Shown: positions 42,917 through 53,636, counted from the first letter of the stretch. The stretch: 64,000 nucleotides of DNA from Lachnospiraceae bacterium C10 (GCA_900100095.1 FMTN01000011.1:55970-119969), one strand, 5' to 3'. Numbers and translations are program-made. The notes: a model not told the origin generated them from the sequence alone.

Positions 42917-45900
42917 TTCACACGAAGCAGAATCTTCTTGGATTCTCCTGATGTATTGACAAAATAAATTTTCATCGCTCTGTTCTTTTTACGCAGCTTC
43001 TTCGGAATGCTAAATTTATAAATATACTTTCCATTCTTCTTCGCAACCGCTTTTTTCGTAACGAAAATGCTTCCACTCTTAAGAACAGCGGTGCAGTCAC
43101 GGTTTCCCACAACACGAAGCTTCTTGGTCTTCTCCGTCAGCTTCTTCGGTGTACACTCCGGGCGGTCCGGAAGGGCCTCTGCCACAGTGAGAACATCCAC
43201 ACCCATCAACGCCTTGGAGGCACTTCGCACAATCACCACAACCTTATCCTTATAAGCGAAAGGATGGGCTTTCTTATCCGGAAGCGGGAAGCTGAATTCG
43301 CCCTCCGAATCAAAAGGCAGTGCATACTTTTTACCATGTACGATGACACATGCAGAGGCGGCTCCATCCAGTGTAATCCGTCCGGTAATCTCATCGGACT
43401 CATCCGTAATGGAATCAATCTCCGTCGTATCCGAGTATTTCTCAAGGAAATCCGTGTAGCTCTTCGCTTCCACCTTTGCCACCGCTGAGGTTCGCTTTCT
43501 GCCGTCCTTTTGGTCACTGGCCTTTACGGAATAGGTCGTTCCGGTCTGATGCAGTCCGGTCTCTACAGCGAAGGCTCCCTTGGCATCCGTACGGCCTGTA
43601 TATACCTTGCCCTTGTCGGTGATGATCTGAATATCCATTCCGGCACGTTTCATCCCCGGAATGCTGCCTCGCAGAAGACCCTCCTGAGCAAGTACATTGT
43701 TCAGTTGCGGCTTATTCGGCGCCACTTCTGTCACTGTCTTTGTATTGCTGCTCAGCGCCGATAATCTTCCGACCCAGTCCACACCGTAGACTTTGATCTT
43801 TTTTCCTGCGTTCTGTACCGGAATATCCAGAGAGAAGCTTCCGTTTTTGCAGGTGTAGCTTCCCTTGACGATCTTATAGCTACTGTTATACAGATTGCTG
43901 ATGCGATACAGTTTCTCGGAATCCTTTGGAATGAAGACCGTCTTTCCTTCCTGAGCCATGATACGGCACAACGGATCATCGTTAAAGATACCCTTGATCC
44001 TAGTACTCTTGTTGTTGATCTCCCGGATTTGAGGCGTGTTTGCTCCACTGCGGCTCACCTCCACCGATACCACCTGACTCTGACGTCCCTTGGTATCGAC
44101 CTGCCAGAGAGAAATATATTCTCCTGCCTTCAGGGAAGGTACCGTAAATTTAAAGTAGCCTTTACCGTTCGCCTTTACCTGGCTGAACTTTCCTGCTCCC
44201 TGCATATATACAGTAGCTGACGGTGAAGCATAGCCCGCGATGCTTCTCTTCTTATTTGTCACCTTGCCGGTCACGCTCGGTGCGACTGCAACCGTATAAT
44301 CGATGTTATCTACTGTAATGTAGCTTACCGTCGCATTACCCTGCTTATCCTTCGCATAGACGGTATAGGTTCCGTTGCTTGAAACCTCAAACTGATCGTC
44401 CTTCACAAGGGTGGCATAGTTCCATACATAATCATCTTCCCGGCGGATACCACTGGCAAACCGGACACATTCAATTCCGGAAACATCGGAGGTTTCCACC
44501 CTGATCTTCACCGGGTCTCCCGTTGCTTTCGTCTCAAGGGGGGCTGCCACAACCATCGGACCGCTGTGGTCTTCCTTTTGCTCCGGTGTCCCCAGATGTG
44601 CCCGGTAAAACGTAAATCCGGCAGTTCCCGGAATCTCTCCAAGATACCATGGTTTCTCCTTGGCCTGCTCCGCTGCCTTTGCTGTTGTCCGGATCACATA
44701 GTTTTGTCTGTCCGCAAAGTCCACCCTCCAGTTGGAATCACTGGAGATATGAAGCATATCGTTCACCGTCTGATGCACCATGTAATCTTCCAGCATTTCA
44801 CTCATATGATCCGTCTTGTTGATCAATACCTGCTGACGGCTCGCCTTCAGATTGATCGGATCCATCTCCGATGTGATGTGGCGGGAGACAAGAACGAAGA
44901 CCTGCTGGTCACTGACAGGCTGTCCGTTACAGGTCAAGCTTGTGATCCTGCTTCCGTTGGATATCTGTCTGCCTTCCTTGTCATAACGCGGCGGACGGTT
45001 TGGATCGATGGTATACTCCACTCCGTCATACACCATGAAGCCTCTCCAGTTGTTCTGATAGGAAGGTCCTAAGATCGGCTGATAACCCTGACTGACAAGG
45101 CTTCCCGTCTCGCTTCCCCAGGTTGCCGCCTTCTCCTGTCCCACGGTCTGATACATCTTCGCTGCCTGAAAATCCAGAGCATCCCGCAGCTGCTTTCCGG
45201 TCATGTAGTAGACCTTGGCTCGCTGCTGGGCATAGCTTTGGATATTCAAAACATCCTTCTGGTAAATCTGCCCATCCACATAGATGTAGTCCCCGGAGGT
45301 GGAACCTCCCATCTGATACTCCGTTGCTGAAATAACCGGCGCATCCCGGTAAGGCTCTGCCAGATTCTTGACAGCCGCCAGTCCGTAATGAATCTTCGCC
45401 TCGTTACACAGCTGGATCATCGGATTGTCTTCGATCATACCAAAATAGCTGTTGGTACTGCCTTCGATCTTGGTGATGGTCTTATCATAGATCTTGCGAT
45501 ACTGTGCATCGTACTTCGCATTGATGGACCGGATCTTTGCATCTTCCTTATCCATTCCTGTTACACGGTGTACCTTGGCAGACCGCTTCTTCACATAAGG
45601 CTTGCCGTTTGCATCGAATCCAAGCTTGATCTGAATCTGTCCGAGAGACGCTCCGTGATCCTTCTCTTCCACCAGCGCTTTACCATGCATCAGCTTATCC
45701 TCATCGGTCTGTGCATAGGCATCATAGACCGCCGCCTTTGCCGTCGCCGCCGGATAGTCCATATGGGTATGACCGCAGCACACCGCATCCACTTCCGGAA
45801 TGGCCGTCAGTGCATAGCCGGCATTATCGGCTTTTAACTTATGCTTCGCACCACCGATTCCCGTATGGGCTGCCACTACGATCAGGTCGGCTCCTTTTTT

Positions 45901-46581
45901 CTTAAGAGCCTTGGCTTCTTCTCTGACACTGTTGACAATATCTGCCGTACGAACGATTCCCTGCCACTTGTATAACGTGGTCAGAGATGGAATCGTCGCA
46001 CCGATGATTCCGATTTTAACCTTCGCCTTCCGTCCTGTTGTGGTCTTAACGGTCCTGGTAACCATCGTTGAACTTTTATAAAGGTTCTTGCCGCTTCGCG
46101 CCAAAAATACGTTGGAGAGGACAACCTTCTGATTCATCCCTGCCTTCTTCAGCGCCTTCTGTATATAGTCTACACCGTAATCAAAATCGTGGTTTCCCAG
46201 TGTAATGGCATCGTAGTTGACCGCCTTCATACACTCATACATGTACTCCGAGCCGGACACCGTTCCCTTCATGATACTTTCCGAGCCGATACCATACACT
46301 GTGTCACCGCTGTCCACGGTAATCGTCGTTCCGTACTCCAGGTTCTTTTTCTTTTCCTTAATTACACTCACAAGCTGTGCAAGGCTACCCTCCGACTCCA
46401 CTCCGGAATCGTAGTTAAACTTTACACTCTGCCCGTGGAGATCCGTTGTTGCAAGAATCTGTACGGTGGATGTTCCATATGATTTTTTCTTTGCCTGTAC
46501 GTTTACCGCTGATAATGGAAAAGCTGCGGTTACGGTAACCGCAGCTGCCATGATCAGTGAACCGATCTTCTTATAATTCAA
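42913..46581 (-). CDS. Large secreted 5'-nucleotidase/2',3'-cyclic phosphodiesterase with Ig-like tail
   Basis: This 1222-residue protein has a signal peptide (MNYKKIGSLIMAAAVTVTAA, cleavage near VNVQA). A metallophosphatase domain carries ATTDLHGQ, DSGDTVYG, GNHDFDYG and CGHTHMD, and a 5'-nucleotidase C-terminal substrate domain follows. From about residue 690 come at least five repeated Ig-like beta modules, many with GKGYFKF-type edges. No LPXTG or LysM is seen, so it may associate non-covalently with the wall. It should release phosphate and nucleosides from extracellular nucleotides. It is the last gene of the large operon. Confidence 0.92.
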   Translation of the reverse strand: MNYKKIGSLIMAAAVTVTAAFPLSAVNVQAKKKSYGTSTVQILATTDLHGQSVKFNYDSGVESEGSLAQLVSVIKEKKKNLEYGTTITVDSGDTVYGIGSESIMKGTVSGSEYMYECMKAVNYDAITLGNHDFDYGVDYIQKALKKAGMNQKVVLSNVFLARSGKNLYKSSTMVTRTVKTTTGRKAKVKIGIIGATIPSLTTLYKWQGIVRTADIVNSVREEAKALKKKGADLIVVAAHTGIGGAKHKLKADNAGYALTAIPEVDAVCCGHTHMDYPAATAKAAVYDAYAQTDEDKLMHGKALVEEKDHGASLGQIQIKLGFDANGKPYVKKRSAKVHRVTGMDKEDAKIRSINAKYDAQYRKIYDKTITKIEGSTNSYFGMIEDNPMIQLCNEAKIHYGLAAVKNLAEPYRDAPVISATEYQMGGSTSGDYIYVDGQIYQKDVLNIQSYAQQRAKVYYMTGKQLRDALDFQAAKMYQTVGQEKAATWGSETGSLVSQGYQPILGPSYQNNWRGFMVYDGVEYTIDPNRPPRYDKEGRQISNGSRITSLTCNGQPVSDQQVFVLVSRHITSEMDPINLKASRQQVLINKTDHMSEMLEDYMVHQTVNDMLHISSDSNWRVDFADRQNYVIRTTAKAAEQAKEKPWYLGEIPGTAGFTFYRAHLGTPEQKEDHSGPMVVAAPLETKATGDPVKIRVETSDVSGIECVRFASGIRREDDYVWNYATLVKDDQFEVSSNGTYTVYAKDKQGNATVSYITVDNIDYTVAVAPSVTGKVTNKKRSIAGYASPSATVYMQGAGKFSQVKANGKGYFKFTVPSLKAGEYISLWQVDTKGRQSQVVSVEVSRSGANTPQIREINNKSTRIKGIFNDDPLCRIMAQEGKTVFIPKDSEKLYRISNLYNSSYKIVKGSYTCKNGSFSLDIPVQNAGKKIKVYGVDWVGRLSALSSNTKTVTEVAPNKPQLNNVLAQEGLLRGSIPGMKRAGMDIQIITDKGKVYTGRTDAKGAFAVETGLHQTGTTYSVKASDQKDGRKRTSAVAKVEAKSYTDFLEKYSDTTEIDSITDESDEITGRITLDGAASACVIVHGKKYALPFDSEGEFSFPLPDKKAHPFAYKDKVVVIVRSASKALMGVDVLTVAEALPDRPECTPKKLTEKTKKLRVVGNRDCTAVLKSGSIFVTKKAVAKKNGKYIYKFSIPKKLRKKNRAMKIYFVNTSGESKKILLRVK

Positions 46582-46595
46582 AACGATATCCTCTC

Positions 46596-47639
46596 TTAGT
46601 GGATTCCTTCACTTTCCAAATATCTGACAGTACGCTGGATTGCTTCTGTTAATGTGAAATGCGGCTTCCAACCGATTCCACCAATCTTCTCGCTTGACAG
46701 AATGCCAAGGGTAAATGGTGCCGTTCCATCATTTCCGGTCTTCTTCGGAATATCAAACTTAAGAGAAAGACCTCTCTCCGGAAATGCCTCTGTCATTTTC
46801 TGTGCCAGATCCCGGATGGAAACCGTATCTGCCTCACTTGAAATGTTATAAACACGCTCCTCTTCCGGCGAATTTAACATGATATAGAAAAGAGCCGCTG
46901 TCGCATCTGCCACATAGGTATAGGTACGAATCGGTTTTCCCTCACTCTTTAAAACAATATCACGATGATTTACAACATCCCGCAGGAAATCCGCCTGTAC
47001 TCTTCCATCGTCGATCGTCATGCCTGGTCCAAGGGTATGAGCCAGTCTTGCAATCTTGGTATTCAATCCATACTGCTCATGATAGCACACTGCCATGGTC
47101 TCTGCCGCCTTCTTGCCCTCCGGATAGCAGGAGCGGACATTCAGCGGATCCACGAAACCGTAGGTGTCCTCGGTGAAGACCTTCTGATCATCGTAAGGCT
47201 GTCCGTAGATCTCACGGCTGGAGATAAACAGGTATCCCTTACTCTCTGACTCCTTCGCCAGCTTTAAGGTATACCATGCACCCAGGGTGTTTGCCGCAAC
47301 CGTTCCCACCGGATCCTCGCGCATGATCAACGGGCTTGCCGGAGAAGCTGTATGGAAAATATAGTCAAACTTGACATCGGTTGCAATCGGCTCGGTTACA
47401 CTCTGCTGAATCACATGGACACGGTTTCTCATCTCCTCCGGCATCTTGGAAGGGTTACGCATCAGTCCGTAGACCTCCACCCCATAGCCCTTGTCATCCA
47501 GTGCCAAAAGAGTCCGCACCACATAGCTTCCCATCATTCCGGATGCACCTGTGACAAGAACCTTGGTATTTCTAAACTTGTCCCAAGCAATATCCTTCCC
47601 GAGAATCATCTCAATATCTTCTTGCATTACCTGATTCAT
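46596..47639 (-). CDS. NAD-dependent sugar epimerase/dehydratase
   Basis: This 347-residue protein belongs to the extended SDR family. The NAD-binding TGASGMMGSYV lies near the N-terminus and the catalytic YPEGK (YxxxK) follows, with SSREIYG nearby. The family includes UDP-glucuronate decarboxylases and 4,6-dehydratases; the exact nucleotide sugar is uncertain. The start at 47639 has AGGAG upstream; ten extra codons upstream are not supported. It probably modifies a sugar of the polymer made here. Confidence 0.88.
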   Translation of the reverse strand: MNQVMQEDIEMILGKDIAWDKFRNTKVLVTGASGMMGSYVVRTLLALDDKGYGVEVYGLMRNPSKMPEEMRNRVHVIQQSVTEPIATDVKFDYIFHTASPASPLIMREDPVGTVAANTLGAWYTLKLAKESESKGYLFISSREIYGQPYDDQKVFTEDTYGFVDPLNVRSCYPEGKKAAETMAVCYHEQYGLNTKIARLAHTLGPGMTIDDGRVQADFLRDVVNHRDIVLKSEGKPIRTYTYVADATAALFYIMLNSPEEERVYNISSEADTVSIRDLAQKMTEAFPERGLSLKFDIPKKTGNDGTAPFTLGILSSEKIGGIGWKPHFTLTEAIQRTVRYLESEGIH

Positions 47640-47662
47640 ATGCTCTCCTATCCAATGGTTTC

Positions 47663-49312
47663 TCACCATGCAAATACATCATCCTGATGGATGACCTTAA
47701 CAGTTCCTCCGCTGACCTTAACATCATGGCCGCCCGCTCCATCAATCTCATTCTTCTCAATGACACCGGCAGATGCTCCTCCGGTTACAATAATCGCATC
47801 CCCGGTACAACCGAATCCGCAGGTTCCCTTCCCGATGACATTCTGTACAATCTCTGTGGCATCGGTATTTGTCCCGGTCAGTTTGATTGCTGCAATGGAT
47901 GTTGTGCCACCGATTCCACTCAAACGGTTGGCATTGATTTCTGTTGCTGAGGAAGCATCCTGCAATAGAATTCCATTGCTGTAAAACTTCTCTACGGTAT
48001 TTCCGCAGATCTTATTCCCAGTGGAGGCAAGGGCTAAAAAGATTCCTTTTGGATTCTTGGACTTCCCATCGTTGGACCAGGTACCCTGTATCGTATTGTT
48101 CGCGATCACACAGTTCTTGGCATCCATCAGATGGATTCCCATTCCACTGGTCTGTATACGGTTATCCTTAACGGTGACATTACTGATGTAGTAATCCTTC
48201 GCCAAAACCTTTTTGCCGTCTCCGCCTTTGGCAGAAGCCGTAAGCTTTGCTCCATACAGCTTGATTCCGCACACTGCATCCGCAAGGCTCTTCTCCTTCA
48301 GCTGAATGCTGTTCCCGGAGATAACACCCTTTGCATCGTGTCGAATCTTACCAGTGAACATCTTACTTCCATCGTGGGTCGTTGTCCATACCGAAGACGG
48401 TGAAGATTTAAAATACTGCGCTAAAATTCCGGCTCCGCAATCACGGATCTTATTCCTCTCAATAGTAAAATTGTGATAGCCCAGAGCAATGATGGCCTCT
48501 TCTCTGACGTTCTTAAAGGTATTTCCTGTAATGGTAATATTCTCAAAGTAATGACCGAGAAGCAGGGTGTGGGTTCCAACGCCGCGGGGAACATTGATAA
48601 AGGTACATCCCTTGACTGTGACATTCTTTGTCACCGCCGCGTCCATAACATAGTCCGGAAACACACTGGTATTACAACTGACATCCAGCTGCAGTGCTTC
48701 CTGCTTGTTTTCCCCGGAACGATACTTTAAGTTCTTGAAGGTACAGCCAGCAACAGTAAGTCCGTTGATGGAAGCTGTCTCCAGCTGATGGATTCCGCCG
48801 CCTCCATCGAGGGTTACATTCTTCACGGAAAGCTTCTTGCCATGACCCAAGCGCATGATGGTCGCCTCATTCTTCACCGAGGCCTTCCAGGTTCCACCTA
48901 CAATTCCGATATCATGAAAAGCCTTGTAACCTGCACCGGTCTTCTTTGAAGTGTTCCTCTTTACATCCCCGGACATGAGCATATTTCCGTAGGAAGAGGT
49001 ATCTTTCAGAACACTGCCCGTCGCATCCAATGTGACACCGGAATAGAGGTGAATGGTTTTGGGTACTGTATAGGTTCCCTTTTTAAGGCGTACCGTATAA
49101 TGCTTTCCTGTCTTTGCAGCCTTCTTGGAAGCAGCCAGAATCGCACGGTTCACATCATCGGAAATCTTACCCTTGGATTTCTTTACCGTATAGACCGTTC
49201 CCTTTACCTTGTATGGCTCGGCCGCCTGCACATGGACAAAGTTGCCACCCGCATAACAAGTCACCAGCCCAAGAGCCATTATCCCTACGATGTTACGAAT
49301 CTTGTTTTTCAT
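47663..49312 (-). CDS. Secreted right-handed beta-helix protein
   Basis: This 549-residue protein has a signal peptide (MKNKIRNIVGIMALGLVTC, cleavage near VQAAE) and a pectate-lyase-like beta-helix with recurring coils (NVTLDGGGGIH, ITGNTFKNV, VISGNSIQ, VIANNTIQG). Such folds bind or cut polysaccharides, or epimerise sugars. The catalytic residues cannot be assigned. It overlaps the pyruvyltransferase gene by 20 bases. It may act on the polymer at the surface. Confidence 0.88.
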   Translation of the reverse strand: MKNKIRNIVGIMALGLVTCYAGGNFVHVQAAEPYKVKGTVYTVKKSKGKISDDVNRAILAASKKAAKTGKHYTVRLKKGTYTVPKTIHLYSGVTLDATGSVLKDTSSYGNMLMSGDVKRNTSKKTGAGYKAFHDIGIVGGTWKASVKNEATIMRLGHGKKLSVKNVTLDGGGGIHQLETASINGLTVAGCTFKNLKYRSGENKQEALQLDVSCNTSVFPDYVMDAAVTKNVTVKGCTFINVPRGVGTHTLLLGHYFENITITGNTFKNVREEAIIALGYHNFTIERNKIRDCGAGILAQYFKSSPSSVWTTTHDGSKMFTGKIRHDAKGVISGNSIQLKEKSLADAVCGIKLYGAKLTASAKGGDGKKVLAKDYYISNVTVKDNRIQTSGMGIHLMDAKNCVIANNTIQGTWSNDGKSKNPKGIFLALASTGNKICGNTVEKFYSNGILLQDASSATEINANRLSGIGGTTSIAAIKLTGTNTDATEIVQNVIGKGTCGFGCTGDAIIVTGGASAGVIEKNEIDGAGGHDVKVSGGTVKVIHQDDVFAW

Positions 49313-50783
49313 GCTCCTTTTTACCTTTCCTCCAGTTCCTGACCGTCTCAATCAGTGACTGGCTATAGACCTCGTTCAACTCACGTCTTGCATCTTTCAG
49401 TTTGCCCTTCAGCTCCACGTTCCGCGCATTCAGCCGTGTGACTTTTTCCTGTAACCGGAGATTTTTCTCTTTCAGCGCAAGGGCATGTTCATGAGAATTC
49501 TTTGCCTTCTCCTTTGTCTCGTCCAGCTGCTTTTGCAGCTTCTGTCCCTTCTGAAATGCATTGTTGTAGGTGACATAGGCCCGCCGGAATTTGGCTTCCA
49601 GCTTTTTTTCGTAGTCTTCCTTCGTGGTTCCCGGATACGGCCGTATTCTTTCAAGGAATTCCTCCCGACTCCAGACCGCTTCCCTGTTCTTTGGATAGAG
49701 TGCTTTTCGAACGCCCTCCACCAGTGTTTCATAGGTATGCCAGGCTCTTATCTCATCCCGTTCGGCCACGTCACCCATGGCCTCCTGCAGTCGCTCCCAC
49801 AGCAATACCGAATCAATTCCTTCCATCGGGATGGCTCGATCCTCATAACCGATTTCATGATAGAACATCTTCACCTTTGGATTCCACTGAATTCCAACCG
49901 CCGGAACTCCAAGGGAGTAGGACAGGATCCCCGGATGAAGCCGGCAGGAAATCACCGCTTCCATCCGGCTGATCTGATATACCAGATCTTCCGGTGTGTT
50001 CACGTTAAAAATACAGTTTTCCTTCGGAACGTGGTAGTGACGGATCATATAGTCCAGAAAGGCTTCGTCTGCCGCAAACCCGCTGGTCAAAAGGTACGGG
50101 GTATACCCGTTTTCCTTGCATTTTTCCATGACATCAAGCCAAAGCCTTGCCGCATCATCCCTCGTAAAGTCATGACCGTTATCCAGAAAACCATTTGCTC
50201 TTAAAATAAAGATACCAACGCTCTTCTCCTCTTTCTCCTTTGCAAGATAAGGGGTGAAAATCTCCTTCGTATAGACCGCAGGATCTGCCACCTTTTCTGC
50301 GATAAGATCCAGGCCTTCCACATACCATTCCAGCTGTGACAGCCCGTCCCTTGTGGTCACCATGACAACATTCGCATCATGCAGCGCCTGTTTGATCCGT
50401 TGGCATTTCGGATTGTTCTCTTCCACATGCTCCACGCCAATGGCGGAGAAGATCACCGGCTTGTCATACTTTTGCGCCAGCGAAAGCCATGTCGCTGTCT
50501 TCTCGTAAAAACTCTCATAACGATAATTAAAAACGGGTGCCCCGCCAAACAACAGCAGATCCGATTCCTTCACTGCCTGCTCTGCCTCCTTAAGAAGACG
50601 GGCATCCTGCTGCTTTACATAGTCCGTTGATATCAGACTGACTCCCCTGCTAATAATTTCGGTCTCATCCAATACTCCCAGATTTTCAAATGCAGCCTGA
50701 AGCAAAGCCCTGTCACAGGCCTCAATCATCTGATCTCCTACGTTATCATAATCTGCATTTGTTAAAAGCAACACCTTCTTCAT
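49293..50783 (-). CDS. Polysaccharide pyruvyltransferase-family protein, copy 1
   Basis: This 496-residue protein has a pyruvyl transferase domain (about residues 1-330), with TNADYDNVGDQ at the start and SCRLHPGI for the conserved acceptor histidine. A long coiled coil (about 390-480, KNLRLQEKVTRLNARN) follows. Enzymes of this family put ketal pyruvate onto sugars, giving the polymer negative charge. It is a clear paralogue of the gene at 53637 (shared DNVGDQ/DNTGDQ, LLFGGAP and RLHP stretches). Confidence 0.9.
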   Translation of the reverse strand: MKKVLLLTNADYDNVGDQMIEACDRALLQAAFENLGVLDETEIISRGVSLISTDYVKQQDARLLKEAEQAVKESDLLLFGGAPVFNYRYESFYEKTATWLSLAQKYDKPVIFSAIGVEHVEENNPKCQRIKQALHDANVVMVTTRDGLSQLEWYVEGLDLIAEKVADPAVYTKEIFTPYLAKEKEEKSVGIFILRANGFLDNGHDFTRDDAARLWLDVMEKCKENGYTPYLLTSGFAADEAFLDYMIRHYHVPKENCIFNVNTPEDLVYQISRMEAVISCRLHPGILSYSLGVPAVGIQWNPKVKMFYHEIGYEDRAIPMEGIDSVLLWERLQEAMGDVAERDEIRAWHTYETLVEGVRKALYPKNREAVWSREEFLERIRPYPGTTKEDYEKKLEAKFRRAYVTYNNAFQKGQKLQKQLDETKEKAKNSHEHALALKEKNLRLQEKVTRLNARNVELKGKLKDARRELNEVYSQSLIETVRNWRKGKKEHEKQDS

Positions 50784-50795
50784 AAACAGCCCTCA

Positions 50796-51854
50796 TCACG
50801 CTTTTGTCTGTGTTAATGCGTCTGTCATTTTCTTAAGTCCCGCAGACAGCAGAATTGCCAGCAGGATCACCATAACATAGCTTCTTACGTGCCATGTTCC
50901 GATTTTCAGTTGTTTAAAAACGGAGCGTACCGTCACATGGGTCATATAAAGTTCCAGAGAATAGGCTCCGATCAGTGTCAGTCCATTCTTAAGCCAGTGA
51001 ATCCTCTGAATTCCCGTCGCCAATACCGTAAGCACCACCAGAATCGCCAGCGCATAGGCAATATCCGTATAACGGACGATCGCATTTGTCATTCCATGCT
51101 GTACCATGCTTATTTTAAGGGCAATGGCACCAAGAACAAAGATGCACACCAAAATCCCAGAAAGTCTTCTGTCCTCTTTGATCCACTTACCGGCGTAGAC
51201 CCCGATCAGAAAGATCGGAATTCTTGTAATCGCAAGCTCTATTCCCAGATAGGTTTGAGGGAGCTGTAAACGAAGACCGTTATTGGCTGCAATGACAAGA
51301 CCGGTAAGCACCAGAAACGCTATGGTTCCGACGAATCGGCCGTGTCCGTAAAACAGGAAATATACCACCGGCAGAATCAGATACATCACCAGGATAAATC
51401 CGATAAACCAGAGTGCGTGTTCTGCATCTGTGAAAAAAGTCAGAAAAAACAAATCTTCCAGATATCTTACAATACCCGTCTTGGATAGAACCCCATCCAC
51501 CATGAACCAGAAGGGGATGGCAAGCAGGGCATACGGAATGAGAACCCTGCCCGCTCTTCTCTTGTAATAATTCCACGCACCGGGATTCTTATGATAGGAA
51601 TAGTACTGTCCCATTCCTGCCATAAATACAAAGAGTTCCACTCCGATACTTCGAACGTATCGGTAATATTTTAAAATCCAGCCTCCCCAGAACGGAAAAG
51701 GGAGAACCTTTCCGGCCTCGAATGCCGCATGAAAATCTTCACTGAAATGAAAGAGAATGATCATGACCATCGAGAGCCCAAAGAGAATATTGCGGTTCTC
51801 GCTAATGAGACCGCAATGAAATCCTCTGCCATATTGCTTTTCCATGTTATGCAT
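50796..51854 (-). CDS. Membrane acyltransferase 3-family protein
   Basis: This 352-residue protein has about ten hydrophobic helices and the family features: an N-terminal histidine in ILFHFSEDF and an arginine nearby. Members transfer acetyl or succinyl groups from the cytoplasm onto cell-surface sugars. It overlaps the neighbouring glycerophosphotransferase gene by 8 bases. An AAAGG site 5 bases before the ATG supports the start. Confidence 0.92.
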   Translation of the reverse strand: MHNMEKQYGRGFHCGLISENRNILFGLSMVMIILFHFSEDFHAAFEAGKVLPFPFWGGWILKYYRYVRSIGVELFVFMAGMGQYYSYHKNPGAWNYYKRRAGRVLIPYALLAIPFWFMVDGVLSKTGIVRYLEDLFFLTFFTDAEHALWFIGFILVMYLILPVVYFLFYGHGRFVGTIAFLVLTGLVIAANNGLRLQLPQTYLGIELAITRIPIFLIGVYAGKWIKEDRRLSGILVCIFVLGAIALKISMVQHGMTNAIVRYTDIAYALAILVVLTVLATGIQRIHWLKNGLTLIGAYSLELYMTHVTVRSVFKQLKIGTWHVRSYVMVILLAILLSAGLKKMTDALTQTKA

Positions 51855-53631
51855 TCAGACCTTTCTCAAGAATAATATGATCGATGATTCGATCCGATGC
51901 ATGTCCGTCATAATCTCCGAAGTTATCCTTCACGAACTGCTCGATCTTCTCTGCCTCAAAGTCCTCTGCATAGAGCGCCTTCATCATTTCATCGAAGGAA
52001 TCGCATACCTTACCCGGCGCTGTCTCTTTCACCGGACGATGTACGCCTCGTGTCAGCTCGTATCGCTCACGGTCGTAGGTGAAGAAGAGAACCGGACGCT
52101 TCATCAGCGCATACTCAAAGAAGGCAGATGAATAATCGGTAATCAGAAGATCCGTAATATAGTAGAGATCATTAATGCTCGGGTAGGAGGAAATATCCTG
52201 GATTCTGTCGCGATAATCCTCCGGAATCTTCGGCTTATGGGATACAAACGGGTGCATCTTAAACAGAAAGACCTTATCCTCTCCACAGTATTCATAGATC
52301 TGCTTCAGATCCAGTTCTTCATACGGATAATAAGCCGTCTTCTGTCCCGTTCCACGATAGGTCGGTGCAAATAAAATGACCTTCTTTCCTTCCAGGTCCG
52401 GATGTTCCTTATAGAACTTCTCTTTAAATTCAGCGATACGGTTCTCATCCAAAAAGCCGTCCAGTCTCGGCATTCCATACGGCAAAAACGCGCTTCTTTC
52501 AATACCGAACACTTCTTCAAAGACATGAATCAGTTTCTTTGACGCTGTGATTACGTTGGTATATTCCTTGTGACAGGTTCCTGCCGGGAACGGTGATCCC
52601 TTCTTACCAAAGCGGCAGAATCCTACAGCCTTAAAGCCTTCCCCAGCGTGCCAGAGCTGAATGAGACGGGTCTTTTTATCCAGATGGAACAGTTCAAAAA
52701 TCGGAACGAAGTCATCTACAAAAATATAATCCTGCTTTGCAATCAGCGTGATGGTCTTGATCCAGCTCTTGATTCCCTGATGCTTACCGACTGCCACACG
52801 GGCTGATGTGGAGATAACATAATCCTCTCCAAGCCCCCGTTCATTGACTCTGTCATATACCGCCTTCAGATTACCCCAGAGATAATTCTTTGTCTCTGTC
52901 ATAAACAGAATGCGATTTCCCTTCTTCGGAGCGAAGAAGCGGACAAAGTGATAGTAGGCATTGATCAGCATGCAGACAAAGCGGTGGCGAAGCTTTTTCA
53001 TCTTACCCTTAAAGGTCATGGCCTCTGCCAGGCTATGAAACTTCGCCCATTTCTGATTATCAATCATAAAGTGGGACCGCATCAGAAAAGACAGCACACC
53101 GTTCTTACTGTTATAGAAATCAAAGGTCAGCGTATAGGCCATATGGTTGTTGTTATAGCGGAAGACCCTCGACAAATCATCCTTCTTCTCTGCAACCGCA
53201 TACGCAAGACTGCAGATATGCTCTTCCCCGTCCGGTAAGATCGCAACCAGCTGCCAGTTTCCGTTATTTAAGAAGGATCTGCCATTTGCTGCCGCAATGC
53301 TGACCATACAGTCGTATCGACCGTCCTCTCCGCGACTGGACAGGACTTCGGTCTCTTCCTTGATGGTATTCACTGTCACACGTTTATTCGGTGTCCGCTT
53401 TACCATGGTAACGGTTCCGTTTACCACCTTCTCCACCATAGGATCTTCCACCACATGCATGGCTTTGTTGTAAACTTCTCTTGGCACTTTATCGTGTGAC
53501 TGGGTGAACCGGCGAAGGACAAAACGAACCTCTTCCTTTGTCTCCACCGTAACCATCATGTGAAGAAAAATTCTTTCCCAGTAGATGTCTGTAATCGCAA
53601 ATTTGTCTGACGTTGTATCAAAAGTCTCCAT
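51847..53631 (-). CDS. CDP-glycerol glycerophosphotransferase-family polymerase (TagF/TarF type)
   Basis: This 594-residue protein has an N-terminal domain of about 220 residues (unknown role) and a C-terminal GT-B-like phosphotransferase domain. The diagnostic LWHAGEGFKAVGF, FAPTYRGTG and LITDYSSAFFEYA stretches are present. Members polymerise glycerol- or ribitol-phosphate units in teichoic acids, using CDP-alcohols. That it makes a phosphate-rich polymer is known from the family; the alcohol cannot be told. Confidence 0.92.
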   Translation of the reverse strand: METFDTTSDKFAITDIYWERIFLHMMVTVETKEEVRFVLRRFTQSHDKVPREVYNKAMHVVEDPMVEKVVNGTVTMVKRTPNKRVTVNTIKEETEVLSSRGEDGRYDCMVSIAAANGRSFLNNGNWQLVAILPDGEEHICSLAYAVAEKKDDLSRVFRYNNNHMAYTLTFDFYNSKNGVLSFLMRSHFMIDNQKWAKFHSLAEAMTFKGKMKKLRHRFVCMLINAYYHFVRFFAPKKGNRILFMTETKNYLWGNLKAVYDRVNERGLGEDYVISTSARVAVGKHQGIKSWIKTITLIAKQDYIFVDDFVPIFELFHLDKKTRLIQLWHAGEGFKAVGFCRFGKKGSPFPAGTCHKEYTNVITASKKLIHVFEEVFGIERSAFLPYGMPRLDGFLDENRIAEFKEKFYKEHPDLEGKKVILFAPTYRGTGQKTAYYPYEELDLKQIYEYCGEDKVFLFKMHPFVSHKPKIPEDYRDRIQDISSYPSINDLYYITDLLITDYSSAFFEYALMKRPVLFFTYDRERYELTRGVHRPVKETAPGKVCDSFDEMMKALYAEDFEAEKIEQFVKDNFGDYDGHASDRIIDHIILEKGLNA

Positions 53632-53636
53632 GATTC

